From contig NC_053040.3 of assembly GCF_002575655.3 (NCBI RefSeq), positions 362,202,267 to 362,266,266 of the forward strand: 64,000 nucleotides of DNA, in the 5' to 3' direction. Below, piece after piece: positions 12,721 to 22,773 of the stretch. The notes under the pieces are model-generated. The model was not told where the DNA came from, ran no database searches, and worked only from the letters and a program-made list of their open reading frames with translations. The DNA comes from Aegilops tauschii subsp. strangulata (Eukaryota > Streptophyta > Magnoliopsida > Poales > Poaceae). Numbering within the stretch: the stretch's first letter is position 1; each line of letters starts with the position of its first letter. A program made the position numbers and the translations under genes.

Positions 12721-14388
12721 GGAAAAAAACGTCTCGCCCGAGCCGCTCCCACGGGTGGTAGGGCAAACCCTAGCCGCCGCTGGACCACCCCACTTCCTCA
12801 CATCCTCTCCTCCTCGCCGCCGCCGAAGGGCGCCGCCGGGCGAAGCCCGGTCGACGTCGGCGGCGGCGGGGTCTCCTGGCCCCCCTCCTTGTTGCTCGCG
12901 GCGCGGGCACGACAGCTTGGCAGGGACGGGTCGCTCGCGCGGGGCGGCCGTGCTGGTGGCGCGGCCTGCCGGTGGAGCGGCGGCGGCTGCGCGGATGGAT
13001 GGGCGGCTGGCGAGGCGGAGATGGCAGGGTCGGCTCCTGCTGCGGGCATTTTCGGTCGGTACAGATCCCCTTGTCGGCCGGCTCAAGCTACGACAGCGTG
13101 GGCCGGAGGGTGCTCTGCCTTGGCTGGCTGCCGCTCCGGTGAGGCTGTGGAGCCGCCTGCTGCTGTTTCCTAGCGGCGGGCGGGGCTCCGGGGGCGACAC
13201 GCCTGGTGGCGGCGGTGGTCCAGATCCGACCACGGGCTGCAACGGGTGTGTCCCGGTGGACCCCTTCTCTTCGGGCCATGGCTCGGCCTCTTTCTCCTCT
13301 CGGTCGGGGTCGGAGGCGGGCCGGTGCTGGTGGAGGTGGGGGCGTGCCGGCCGGATCTGATGCGAGTTTTCCGGCAGGCGGCGCGGGTTGGGTAGCGGCC
13401 GGGCGTGGCCGCTGCTCCCGCCGTGGGCGGCGGCGCGGGGAGGTCTCGGTGATGGCCTCCCGGTGTCGTGGCGGCTCCACGGTAGCTCAACGGATCTGTT
13501 CGCGGCAGCGGCCGGCTTCTCCGGCGTCGGCTCGTCTGCGGTCAGGCCGTTTCGGCCTTCACCCATCTCCTCGTCGCCCGGGCGTTACTCCCATCAATGG
13601 GCTGGTCCTCTCCCAGCTGCGTTCCACCGCTCGTCTCGCGCCCCGGTGCTACAGGACCGAGCTCGTCCCGCGCCCGATGCAGCAGGACCGAGCTCGTCTC
13701 GCGCACGGTGCAGCAGGACTGACCTCGTCCCCCTCTCGATGCTGCAGGACGGAGCTTGTCTCGCGCTCGGGGTTGCAGGACGGGTCGGTGGATGCCAGTT
13801 TTGGCCGACCTATTGGGTCTCGACGCTGGGGGGTCGCCCAGGAGTGCGAAAGGTGGGACCTTTCCGCTCGTCTCTTTCGTTGGTGTGCGACGGGTCTCGG
13901 GTGAGGTGGTGTCGAGGTCTTGGATGCTGGGGCGGCGGCCCTGGTGGTGGTAGCGTGGTGCTCGTGGGCAGAGCCCGTGCCTTGGTGCCGCCCGGTCTCC
14001 ATGGCCGTGTGGGGCGGCGTGGTTGCCGGGGTGTGGCGTTTGGTGGCGGTGAGTGTTGGCCGAGGTGAAAACCTGTTCTATCTTCGGACGGATCGGCGGC
14101 GGTGAAGATCGTTCCCTTCTTGAAGGCGTCGTCGCGGCTATCATTGCCCGTCATGCGGCTCCGGGGGAAACTCTGATCCTTGGATCAGGTGATGGCGGCG
14201 CGCCGGTGTCGTTCCCTTCTTGAAGGCACCGCCTTGGAGCACATGGTTCGTCTGTAGCTTCATCTTTATGTAGTAGTGCTAGGGGTGGTATTGCTGCGCT
14301 CAGCGCCTTTGTATCCTGTCCTGAGTGTGTGCGTGTGTTGTGGTGGCGTGGCGTGTGTTTGTGCTGGGTGCTTGTGGATTGGTGCTTT
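12721..14388 (+). mobile_element. GC-rich 1.67-kb insertion, probably a non-autonomous LINE-like element
   Basis: This GC-rich block interrupts the AT-rich host LTR between ACCATATATA and TATATATTGATG. A possible TATATA duplication lies at 12715-12720 and 14388-14393, which is weak because the site is AT-rich. It starts like a LINE leader (GGCAAACCCTAGCCGCCGC near 12761) and ends like a LINE 3' UTR (GTAGTAGTGCTAGGGGTGG near 14270 and TATCCTGTCCTGAGTGTGTG near 14309). Long open frames exist on both strands (for example 12755-13360 plus and 12682-13566 minus), but they overlap heavily and have the low-complexity look of GC-rich non-coding DNA. I see no protein domain. A direct repeat CGTTCCCTTCTTGAAGGC occurs near 14110 and 14210. 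Confidence 0.55.
13648..13782 (+). repeat. 31-bp minisatellite, about 4.4 copies
   Basis: Copies begin at 13648, 13679, 13710 and 13741, with a partial copy at 13772. Each starts GC(T/A)(A/G)CAGGAC and continues with a GAGCTCGTC-like core. A more divergent copy may precede the first. The array is inside the GC-rich insertion. Copies differ at several positions. Confidence 0.85.
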
Positions 14389-14452
14389 ATATATTGATGT
14401 AAATATAGCATATGTATATTTTATAAATTATAGATACGTTGAAAACGTATCA

Positions 14453-14940
14453 ACAATACATAAGGTTAATTCCTACTCGTCTTTGAGTAGATACATGATA
14501 AAATAATAATTTATAAGGTGTAAATGCTAGCCACCATGCTTCTGGTGGATAGAGGGATATGTTTTTGGAGGTTTATTCGCCCTACATATACATATGTTAT
14601 AAGCGTGTGTCTGAGGTTTCTCTAAAAATTATAGAGATAGATGGTCACATGGGCAGGAACAGAGCTTCGTGAAGGCCTGACTGGGCCTTGGTCCGTCCAA
14701 TCATTAATGGACAGGTGTGAATTGGGCCTTGAAGAGGAGATTTTGTATAGCAAGATTAGACCTGGCCCGCCCTACAAATGGGCCACTTCACGCATGAAAT
14801 CTACTACGTACTACATAATTAGTTTTTCTCAAGAAAAAACATAATTAGTTTAGCCGATTCTCAAAAAAAAAGTTTAGCCAAATGGCAGTTTTGTTAGGCT
14901 GGTGCCATCTCAGGGAGCACTAAGTACAATGGAAAAGGTA
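14453..14940. other. No recognisable feature
   Basis: AT-rich sequence to the right of the old gypsy LTR. A TTAGTTT text is repeated near 14819 and 14845. I see no gene or identifiable element. Confidence 0.4.
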
Positions 14941-15262
14941 TTTTATTTTTGGGAAGAACTTCCAATCTATTTAACTTCAATCATGGCAGTATAACGAACA
15001 GCAAAAATAAAATTACATCCAGATCCGTAGACCACCTAGCGACGACTACAAGCACCGAAGCGAGCCGAAGGTGCGCCACCGTCATCGCCCCTCAATCGCC
15101 GGAGCCGGGCACACCTTGTTGTAGTAGACAGTCGGAAAGTCGTCGTGCTAAGACCCCATAGGACCAGCACCCCAGAACAGCAACTGCCGCCGATGAAAAT
15201 AACGTAGATCGGAAGGATCCAAACTAAAGACACACGAATGTAGACGAACAACTGTTTGTATT
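14941..15262 (-). repeat. Dispersed repeat copy 1, LINE-3'-end-like
   Basis: This segment is clearly related to 19963-20300. Shared text includes GTAGACCACCTAGC, then CCGTCATCGC(C/T)CCTCAATCG, then GTAGTAGACAGTCGGAAA-like and TCGTCGTGCTAAG, and GTAGATCGGAA(G/A)GATCC. It resembles a common wheat repeat that I associate with minus-strand LINE 3' ends (recalled, not searched). A T-rich left edge (TATTTTATTTTTGGG) fits a poly(A) tail on the minus strand. It carries no ORF worth calling. Confidence 0.55.
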
Positions 15263-16528
15263 GTTTTCGCAAGAAAACTGGTTGTGGTGCGTGCTACCGT
15301 GGCAAGTGGTGAACTCATGGAACAACTGAACTCTGTAAAGCTCTGCTACCGTCCATTTTGTCAAATGTCAACGCATGAACAACCATAGAAAACGGAAGTG
15401 TGGTTGATATGTGATGCATATATTCCTGACAGTTTCGAGCCATATGAACAATCCGGATCCCAATATTCTATCTCTTCTTACGAAATTCCTACGAAGCAGA
15501 TCTTGTGTTGCAGTGAGCCAGGCACCCACAACCACATTCGCGATTTCTGTCACCACTTCGATCAAGCAAATTAAACCCCGTTGATACGTCAAACATGACG
15601 ATTTGGTCATGGGAATCAAGACGCAGTCCATATCCATCCCCGCACTCGACCCGAGTCCGATCGTCCGAGCCCGGGCGGCCGAAAATTGCCGCCCACGCTT
15701 GGAGCACTACTATACACGATTAGCTCGTCACTCACCAACAAACCCCACTAACGACGCCTCCCCGTAGCTACCCGGCTACCCTCCCAATCTCCTTTTGATA
15801 AAGATCAAAGTACTACTAATTCCTACGTGCTCCAGTATTGGTGGTAATATAGAAGCAGTACAACTTCACACTATCAGCGGTTCAGCACACGTGCGAAGTG
15901 AGTCTAGGTTAGATGGTTATGTTCTTTATGCTGGAATCAGTCCACCAGGGTTTAACTCTTAGACTTGGTGTTGGTGCTTGTATATTTCTTTCAGTTTTTC
16001 CGGTGATCTTCGTTCCGTGAGAGGGGATGTTCCGTCAACTACGGAGGCATCTGTGATGACTTCATCAATCTTAAAATGATGTGTCTTCTCACTCTCTCGG
16101 ATGTGCTCATAGGTGTTAAGTGTGTGTGCGTGTATTCAAAAAAGTGATGAGCATATCCTCGTATGTACGAGCGTCTACGTTTGTATTGTACTAAAACAAG
16201 CAGTTCGGCAAACATCAAAAAAAGAAGTTTTAAGAAGGAATTGGAATTAGTTAAAAAAAAGGAACCGAAGTTGCATCGTGCGGAATGGCTGAAAACAAAG
16301 ACGGTGAGGGGGAAAAGGGGCTCCTGGATCTAACCTGCTGTTGTTGAACGCTGGCATGTCCCGTAGCCGGAAAGGCAAAGCTGAAAATTCCAAGTCGTCA
16401 CCGCAGCCGAAGACAAGGCCCATCCAAAAACCGGACGTGACGGGAACGACCGAAAGAGAGCATGCGTGCGGTCCATGGCTCCATGCCCAGTTTTGCCTAG
16501 CTCGCTCACCTTCCTTCCATCGGCTACC
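15263..16528. other. Upstream region of the MATE gene, no further feature seen
   Basis: About 1.2 kb between the dispersed repeat and the TATA box. It has moderate GC and short ORFs only. I see no element terminus. Regulatory elements may be present but cannot be named from the sequence alone. Confidence 0.4.
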
Positions 16529-16535
16529 TATATAA
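16529..16535 (+). promoter_or_regulatory. TATA box of the MATE gene
   Basis: TATATAA in the context CCTATATAAGCCC lies 224 bp before the ATG at 16759. It is followed by a pyrimidine-rich stretch typical of a plant transcription start. A 5' UTR of roughly 190 bases is implied. Confidence 0.65.
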
Positions 16536-16758
16536 GCCCTCCCTCGCGCGCGCATCCCCTTGCACCGCTCTCACCAACCAAGCACGAATCTGTTTCTTCT
16601 GCCAACGATTCCTTCGCCTCGGCGCCGGAGACAGCGGCTTGTCTCGTGGCAGACGGAACGGAGTCAATCCAACAATCAACCGGGCGGATCCCGAGACGTC
16701 CCTCTCCCTCCTGAGCTCGGGGCAGCGGCGCAGCTAGCTCCTCTGCTTCGCGGAGGCC

Positions 16759-18477
16759 ATGTCGTCCTGCTCCGACTCCACGGTCACCGTGTCGTACCGA
16801 TATGGTGAGCATGCGGGCGATGGCATCACGGCCCCTTTGCTCCCCAAGGCGGAGGTGGTCGTGCCCATGGAGGAGCTGCCGCCGGTGCTCACTTGCAAGC
16901 TGCCAGGTCGGCTTGCCAGAGCGGTGAAGGAAGCCTGGTCCGTTTCTTTGTCCTTGGCATTTCCCATGCTGCCGTCGATGTCGGCCGCCGCGGCTGGGGA
17001 GGAAGCGCGGTCCATACTGGGCCTCGCGATGCCTATGATCCTCACGGGGCTGCTGCTCTACCTCCGGTCCATGATTTCGATGCTCTTCCTCGGCCGCCTC
17101 GGGGGCCTGGCACTCGCCGGCGGTTCACTCGCCATCGGCTTCGCCAACATCACCGGCTACTCCGTGCTGTCTGGCCTCGCCATGGGCATGGAGCCCATCT
17201 GTGGGCAGGCCTTCGGCGCAGGCCATTACGAGCTCCTCGGCGTCACCATGCAGCGCACCGTGCTGCTGCTCGTCGCGGCCGCTGTTCCCGTCGGCGGGCT
17301 GTGGATGCATATGCGACCTCTGCTCTTGCTCTGCGGCCAGGACGTCGGCATCGCAGCGGTCGCCGAGACCTACATTCTTTCCTCCCTGCCGGACCTCCTC
17401 CTCCAGGCGTTCCTCCACCCCGTCCGCATCTACCTCCGGACGCAATCCATCAACTTGCCGCTCACCGTGTGCGCCGCGCTCGCCATTGCACTCCACCTGC
17501 CCATCAACTACGTGCTCGTCTCCGTCCTCGGACACGGCATCAGGGGGGTGGCATTTGCCTCTGTTCTCGCCAACCTAAACTTCCTTCTCCTCCTTCTTGG
17601 TTACATATTGGTCAAGGGAGTGCATAAGCGCACCCGCGGCTTTGTGTTCTCGGCCGAGAGCTTCCGTGGCTGGGGAGAGCTCGTAAGCCTCGCTCTGCCG
17701 AGCTGTGTCAGCGTCTGCCTCGAGTGGTGGTGGTACGAGATCATGATCCTCATGTGCGGCCTGCTCGCCAACCCACAGGCCACTGTGGCCTCCATGGGAA
17801 TCTTGATCCAGACGACGTCACTCATCTACATCTTCCCTTCCTCGCTTGGCTTCGGCGTGTCCACCCGCGTCAGCAACGAACTTGGCGCAAACCGTGCCGA
17901 GCGCGCGGGCCGTGCCGCCACGGTTGGCCTCATGCTCGGGTTCGCGTTCGGCGGCGCGGCGTCGGCGTTCGCGTACCTGGTGCGGGGCTCGTGGGCTGCC
18001 ATGTTCACGGCGGACCCCGCGATCATCACGCTCACCGCGTCCGTGCTGCCGATCCTGGGAGCATGCGAGCTCGGTAACTGTCCGCAGACGGCGGGGTGCG
18101 GCGTGCTGCGGGGCAGCGCGCGGCCCAAGGACGCCGCCAGCATCAACCTCCGGTCCTTCTACCTCGTCGGCACGCCGGTGGCGCTCATCCTCGCGTTCTG
18201 GTACCACTACGACTTCCAGGGCCTGTGGCTCGGCCTCCTCGCGGCGCAGGCCGCCTGCATGGTGCGCATGCTGCTGGTCATCGGGCGGACAGATTGGGCT
18301 GCGGAGGCCAAGCGCGCGCAGCAGCTCACCGGAGCAGGCACAGTAACGGTGGCAGTGGACACAAAACCGAGCAGCGGCAAAGGCATTCACGTCGTGAGAG
18401 TCGCGGCCGGCGGCGGCGATGAGAACTCCGGGCTGCTTATCGATGTTGTCATCGAGCAACCAAACGATCAGCGCTGA
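16759..18477 (+). CDS. MATE-family efflux transporter (DETOXIFICATION type), intact and intronless
   Basis: A 572-residue protein, normal for plant MATE carriers once the long N-terminal leader (about 80 residues) and hydrophilic C-tail are counted. The two MatE halves start near residue 81 (EEARSILGLAMPMILTGLLL) and near residue 305. About twelve hydrophobic segments can be drawn. Diagnostic motifs are EWWWYE at 322-327 and NCPQTAGCGVLRGSARPK from residue 440, followed by NLRSFYLVGTPVA. Such proteins export organic cations or plant metabolites using a proton or sodium gradient. The intronless structure and motifs suggest the clade of Arabidopsis DTX48-54, whose members sit in endosomal or Golgi membranes and affect growth and iron balance. 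That assignment is inference, and the substrate cannot be read from the sequence. GC content is high, as in many grass genes. The start has a good context (GAGGCCATGTCG) downstream of a TATA box. No damage is seen. Confidence 0.96.
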   Translation: MSSCSDSTVTVSYRYGEHAGDGITAPLLPKAEVVVPMEELPPVLTCKLPGRLARAVKEAWSVSLSLAFPMLPSMSAAAAGEEARSILGLAMPMILTGLLLYLRSMISMLFLGRLGGLALAGGSLAIGFANITGYSVLSGLAMGMEPICGQAFGAGHYELLGVTMQRTVLLLVAAAVPVGGLWMHMRPLLLLCGQDVGIAAVAETYILSSLPDLLLQAFLHPVRIYLRTQSINLPLTVCAALAIALHLPINYVLVSVLGHGIRGVAFASVLANLNFLLLLLGYILVKGVHKRTRGFVFSAESFRGWGELVSLALPSCVSVCLEWWWYEIMILMCGLLANPQATVASMGILIQTTSLIYIFPSSLGFGVSTRVSNELGANRAERAGRAATVGLMLGFAFGGAASAFAYLVRGSWAAMFTADPAIITLTASVLPILGACELGNCPQTAGCGVLRGSARPKDAASINLRSFYLVGTPVALILAFWYHYDFQGLWLGLLAAQAACMVRMLLVIGRTDWAAEAKRAQQLTGAGTVTVAVDTKPSSGKGIHVVRVAAGGGDENSGLLIDVVIEQPNDQR

Positions 18478-19962
18478 CAGCTAGGGCCTATTTACGATTT
18501 CGGACAACTCTTTTTTTTTTCATCGGAGGCTGACAGAGTGACAATTTTTGTTACCCATTGGTAATCTGTATAGAGTTTTTTTAATCTTCTGATCTGATAT
18601 ATCGGTGTAGTATTACAGAAGTCGAAAGGATTCGATTGCAATATGAAAGTTATCTTTTCTTCGACAAAACAGACTTCCTCACATTACTTTAGCAGCATCA
18701 AAGTGAGCATGGTTGGGTAGAATTTGTGATTGCAGTTGTAGCCACCCCATGATTTGAATCGCTGACGAACTACAACAAACAATGTGCCGTTCAACTTTAA
18801 TTAATGCATAGTGTATGACCAGCAAGTACTCCATAAGTTCAAATGAGACAAATTACCATCAACGAGCTACACGCATTGGGAACTAGAATTCCAAGTCAAG
18901 CAGCAGGCGCCCATATCCCCCTCTTATCGTTCAAAAGTGTGGTTTTGAATGAAAGAAACAGGACAGCACCATGAAGAAGCTTCCAGTTCACCCGCAAAAG
19001 AAAAAAAAAGCAGTTGGAAATAAAACTTTCAAGCTTTTGCTGCTCTTCAAATATTTATTTTGGATCAGTCGATCTTTTTACAGCAACCGGCAGGAGCTCT
19101 AGTTTTTCATTAAGAAGATAATTGACCAGTTTATAAGGAAACAAACCAAAGCCGATACAATGAAAGCACGCACACACCAGCCCCATGGCTGCCAGCCAAA
19201 ACGAGCCCATGACTATGTCACCCAAGCGACCATAATTGACACCATACCACACGACCAGGAGCCATGACGACCCCGGCTTAGAAACCTAAGTAACGCGCAT
19301 TCTTCGCCCCGAGGTCTTGCTCCGCACAAGCCGATGACTCTACCGCTCATGTGACCGGATCAGGCTCTCTAGAACACTGAGGTGCTCTCCAAAGCCGTTG
19401 CTTTGACTTCCCTGCTGGCCCCGAGGCAGCGCTCCACACATGTCAACGATAGCGCAACCCTGTGCTCGAGCCTGCAATGTCGCGGTCGGCCATGACGTCA
19501 CTAGCAATGGCTTGTCGGGATCTCGCTGATGGGGATGACATGGGTTCGCCGGCTTGATTCGGGATTTTTAGATTTTGACCGCCGTTCAAGTTAGATAGCC
19601 ACCAAGCTCAAGATGGGGACGCCGCTGGTGACCACGGACTCGTCAACAAGGGCTCGTTGCAGCCTCTCTGATGGCGGGGACGACGAGGTGCGCCATGCTA
19701 TCGCGTCCAAAAGGCGGAAGAAAATTGACTTGTTTAGGTGTGAGTCGGGTGAGGAATAAGAACAATATCGTCTGAATGAGCGGAGAAAAAAGAACATCAG
19801 ACGTTGGATTGAAGTCAGCCGCCTCAGAGAGATAGAGCAAATCGATGAGACGAAAAAAACATCTAAGCTCTACCCCCAAAACTTCCATGGTTTGCATAAG
19901 ACGTTCACACCCCGTGTGTGTAAAAGTTGCTCTTTGTGTGTGCTTGATTACCTACATAGGCT
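18478..19962. other. 3' flank of the MATE gene and unassigned sequence
   Basis: The first 200 bp should hold the 3' UTR. ATATGAAAGTT near 18642 is a weak poly(A)-signal candidate. The rest (18700-19960) has no convincing ORF. 19230-19560 is GC-richer and may be an old repeat, but I cannot name it. Confidence 0.4.
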
Positions 19963-20449
19963 CGTATTTTTTTGAATAACTCTTATCTATTCATCAAACA
20001 CCATGGCAATACAAAGAAAATCCGAAGTAAAAAAGAAATTACATCTATGCCCGTAGACCACCTAGCACCGACTATAAGGAATGGAGCAAGGCACGTCGCC
20101 GTCATCGCTCCTCAATCGACGAAGCCGGACAAAACTTGTTGCAGTAGACAGTCGGAAAATCGTCGTGCTAAGGTCCAAAAAACCAGCCACCAGAACATCA
20201 ACCGTCGCTGATGAAAAGATGTGTAGATCGGAAAGATCCAACATGTAGACATATGAACGCAAATGGATGAAGACGTAATCCAAACAGGCCTACTGAAGGA
20301 AAACACCGACCAATTCCTACGAGATTAGCCGGAGACACACCTCCACACGCCAACACAAAGTAAAAACACCTAAAAGGAGGTAGAAGCCCTCCCAACAGCA
20401 AGGACCAGCAGCCATGGCACCTCCATGACCCTAAGGCCACAGAAGAGGA
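19963..20449 (-). repeat. Dispersed repeat copy 2, LINE-3'-end-like
   Basis: Related to 14941-15262 and in the same orientation, with the extra downstream text GAGATTAGCCGGAGACACAC near 20321. Its left edge is a T-run (ATTTTTTTGAATAACTC), fitting a poly(A) tail on the minus strand. Its right side stops where the CACTA terminus begins at 20450, so the CACTA element was probably inserted into it. Confidence 0.6.
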
Positions 20450-20793
20450 CACTAGTGTAGAAAATGCTAGTGGTGGCATGCCGAAAACAACCTTGGTGGA
20501 GTGTTGACCCCACGCCACCAATATGGCGCCACTGATAAATAGTGGTGTTATGTAACCCCCCATGCCACCAGTAACAAATATACTATTGGCATGGGTTTCC
20601 CTCCATCAACGACACAAAATGACAATTGACATAACAACATTACTCAACTTAGCATAATAGTGTAACATGTTAGATAGGCAATCAATTTAGCATAGCACAT
20701 TAAACTAGTTAGATAGGTAATCAACTTAGCACATGGCAGTTTAAAATAAGATACATAAGTATTCAATCAACTTAACATAAAAAGCATTAGTGT

Positions 20794-21336
20794 TCACTCA
20801 TTTAGGATTTCCTTGACCTCGAGAAACTTCTGTCGATTCGCATTTCCAGCTTTGAGCAGATCAATGATCATACTTTTTAGCTCTTTCCTCTTCTCCTTGA
20901 GTCGATTCGCATTTCCAGCTTTGAGCAGATCAATGATCATACTTTTTAGCTCTTTCCTCTTCTCCTTCAGTCGATTCGTCTCATCGTTCAACTGAGCCCT
21001 CTCATCAATCAGATTATCCCTCTCCTCCTGCAACACATCCCTCGCCTCCTTCGGCTTCCTGATGATAGTTTCTTGAGTGGCCAGAATCTGCTTGTTGAGC
21101 TTGCCTAGACCCCCTCCCCTCCCCCCGTTTGAATCTCTTTGTAGCCCCAACAAAGAATCAATATATGAAATGTTTGCGGTCACCATGCATGAGATATAAT
21201 TACTTGTACACCTATGAAAATAAACATATAAAACCATAACAAGATTACAAAAGGGGAAGAAAAGGAGATAAAGATTGTAAACTTCCATTAATAAAACAAA
21301 TACAATGCATCTATGCATGAAATATTTTCCACTCAA
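20794..21336 (-). CDS. Coiled-coil ORF within the CACTA fragment
   Basis: A 180-codon frame. The N-terminal third is hydrophobic and probably not translated as shown. The C-terminal two thirds are a charged coiled coil (TQETIIRKPKEARDVLQEER, then DNLIDERAQLNDETNRLKEK). It contains a perfect 23-residue duplication built on LKEKRKELKSMIIDLLKAGN, coded by the 69-bp repeat. CACTA elements often code a second protein besides the transposase, and this could be part of one. It is not recognised by motif. The true exon is more likely 20794 to about 21120. Confidence 0.4.
   Translation of the reverse strand: MSGKYFMHRCIVFVLLMEVYNLYLLFFPFCNLVMVLYVYFHRCTSNYISCMVTANISYIDSLLGLQRDSNGGRGGGLGKLNKQILATQETIIRKPKEARDVLQEERDNLIDERAQLNDETNRLKEKRKELKSMIIDLLKAGNANRLKEKRKELKSMIIDLLKAGNANRQKFLEVKEILNE
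20833..20970 (+). repeat. 69-bp tandem duplication
   Basis: Copy 1 is 20833-20901 and copy 2 is 20902-20970. Both start TCGATTCGCATTTCCAGC and differ at the last few bases (CTTGAG versus CTTCAG). The length is a multiple of three, so the duplication adds 23 residues to the coiled-coil ORF without a frameshift. Confidence 0.95.
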
Positions 21337-21490
21337 ATTTTGGGTCTTGTATCACTCAAATTTCACTTTCAATCTGTCCGGAAGCAAAACATCGTAGCTA
21401 CATGGCACTTATATTTACTACAAACACCACTTAGCTACAAACATAGCAAAAGCCCAAAGACACACAATGCATCTATTTCAACGACCAAAT

Positions 21491-22773
21491 TGTTGGAAAT
21501 ATGACAAAGAGGCAATAATATTGTATTATTATATTTTCATATTCATAATTAAGAGTTTATATTCTATGCTATAACTGCTATGATCCTGGAATATGCAATT
21601 TAGTGGAAAACTCATATGCACATGTAGAATGATAAACAGTAAAATAATATTCACAGTCTCGCCTAAGACTAGCTCACGTGTTGTTGGTGATCATATTTTC
21701 TGGATCTTAGGATGGCGTTAAGTGTAACAATAGTCCTAAAACAACTTTGAGAATATGAAGTTAGAAGAACGATTATATTGAATCCGCCCAAACTTGTTTG
21801 TTATACTTTGAGATAATATTGTTAGAAGTCAATTATTATGATAGAGAGAGTTAACGTGTGATTTAGTTCCTTAGACCTTGAGAGTATCACAGTCACTTCT
21901 TACCATATGACCAACTTTGGGGTTGCTCAAACGTCATATGTAACACGGTGATCATAACGACAACTTACATGTTCATCGGAAAGTTTCACAAGGGACTTGA
22001 TAGCTCGAGAGTGGGATTTGCTTCTCCAATGATGGATATATATTCTTAGGGCCCTCCTGGTGTGATGGGACCCATCATCGTCTGGTCATACACAGGTGAC
22101 TAAGTCACGGGGTTGTCGGAACATGTCAACGAGAAAGAAGAATAAACCCGATAACGGGGAGACCGGTATAATGAACATGTGTATGACTCAAGAGGATACC
22201 GATATATCTCACCTTGGGTTATGTGAAGTCTCGCGAAGCAAACGGAATAGCACTTGATAACCAAAGGTTCACTCGAATGACATTCTTGTACTCATAGGGA
22301 TAGATATGGACGTTCACGGTTCCGCTATCGGTCATTGAATGAAAGGGGTTTTGTTCATGTCTATGTTTTAGCGAACCTATTGGGTCACAATATTAAGGTA
22401 ATCACGACCTGATGAGTGTTTGTAGGAAATGAGCATTAAGCAAATATTTATGAAATAGTTTCATTATTATTCGAAATAGTTTCAAGAGGAACCAAAAGCG
22501 TTTCGGTGTCACTAGAAGGGTTTCAGGGTTTACCGGGTAATACCGATAAATTATATATAGGTGGAAATAGTTTCCGGTGATGTTAAATTAATATTAAAAG
22601 GCTCTAAATATGATTAGGAGGATTTTACATTTATTTAAATATTAACGGGCCTAAAAAGGCCAAGTGGTGGAAAGCATATTAGGCCACCTAAGCCCAATAA
22701 GAGGTGGTGCCCCCTTCCTCCTTGTAGAAGGAAGGGCCGAATTGGAGTGGGTTTCCCCTTCCTCATGACCGGC
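21491..22773 (+). mobile_element. Copia-type LTR, truncated at its right end
   Basis: It opens TGTTGGAAATATGACAAAGA, the start type of Triticeae copia LTRs (TGTTGGAAATATGCCC in relatives). The following AT-rich 1.28 kb contains short phrases shared with that class, such as GTTCACGGTTCCGCTATCGG near 22313. No CA end is reached before the gypsy LTR at 22774. No internal region is visible. Confidence 0.7.

Larger units (their letters stand above)
3910..14452 (-). mobile_element. Old gypsy LTR on the minus strand, split by three retroelement insertions
   Basis: On the minus strand an LTR starts at 14452 with TGATACGTTTTCAACGTATC, the same type of start as the LTR at 63741. Its pieces are 14389-14452, 12671-12720, 5291-5337 and 3910-4593, plus the duplicated target bases. 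Removing the three insertions joins host text that reads like one wheat gypsy LTR: the AATAATATAAAAGTG segment, the AACATGCAAAAAATGGGAAC segment, then the downstream CTGAAATTTTGAGGGG part. No internal coding region of this element is seen. Its left end is hidden by the element ending at 3909. Confidence 0.7.
20450..21490. mobile_element. CACTA transposon, left terminus and subterminal part
   Basis: The sequence starts CACTAGTGTAGAAAATGC, matching the CACTA terminal inverted-repeat pattern of grass elements. It is followed by subterminal text with repeated GCCACCA / GTGGCATG words (20470-20600). A coiled-coil ORF lies inside on the minus strand. The element is cut by a copia LTR at 21491. The partner terminus was not found in the window, so this is a fragment. 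Confidence 0.7.

Noticed and set aside
12682..13566. 294-codon minus-strand ORF rich in Pro, Arg and Ala
   Set aside because: It overlaps long ORFs in other frames of the same GC-rich block, has no domain, and lies inside a mobile-element-like insertion. High GC content removes stop codons by chance.
13206..13904. 232-codon plus-strand ORF
   Set aside because: It runs through the 31-bp minisatellite and has the same composition-driven openness. There is no splice or promoter pattern.
16893..17627. 244-codon ORF overlapping the MATE gene in another frame
   Set aside because: A shadow of the high-GC coding sequence. The MATE frame has all family motifs.
19055..19252. Minus-strand ORF with a hydrophobic stretch 3' of the MATE gene
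   Set aside because: Only 65 codons, with no homology that I recognise and no promoter or splice signals.
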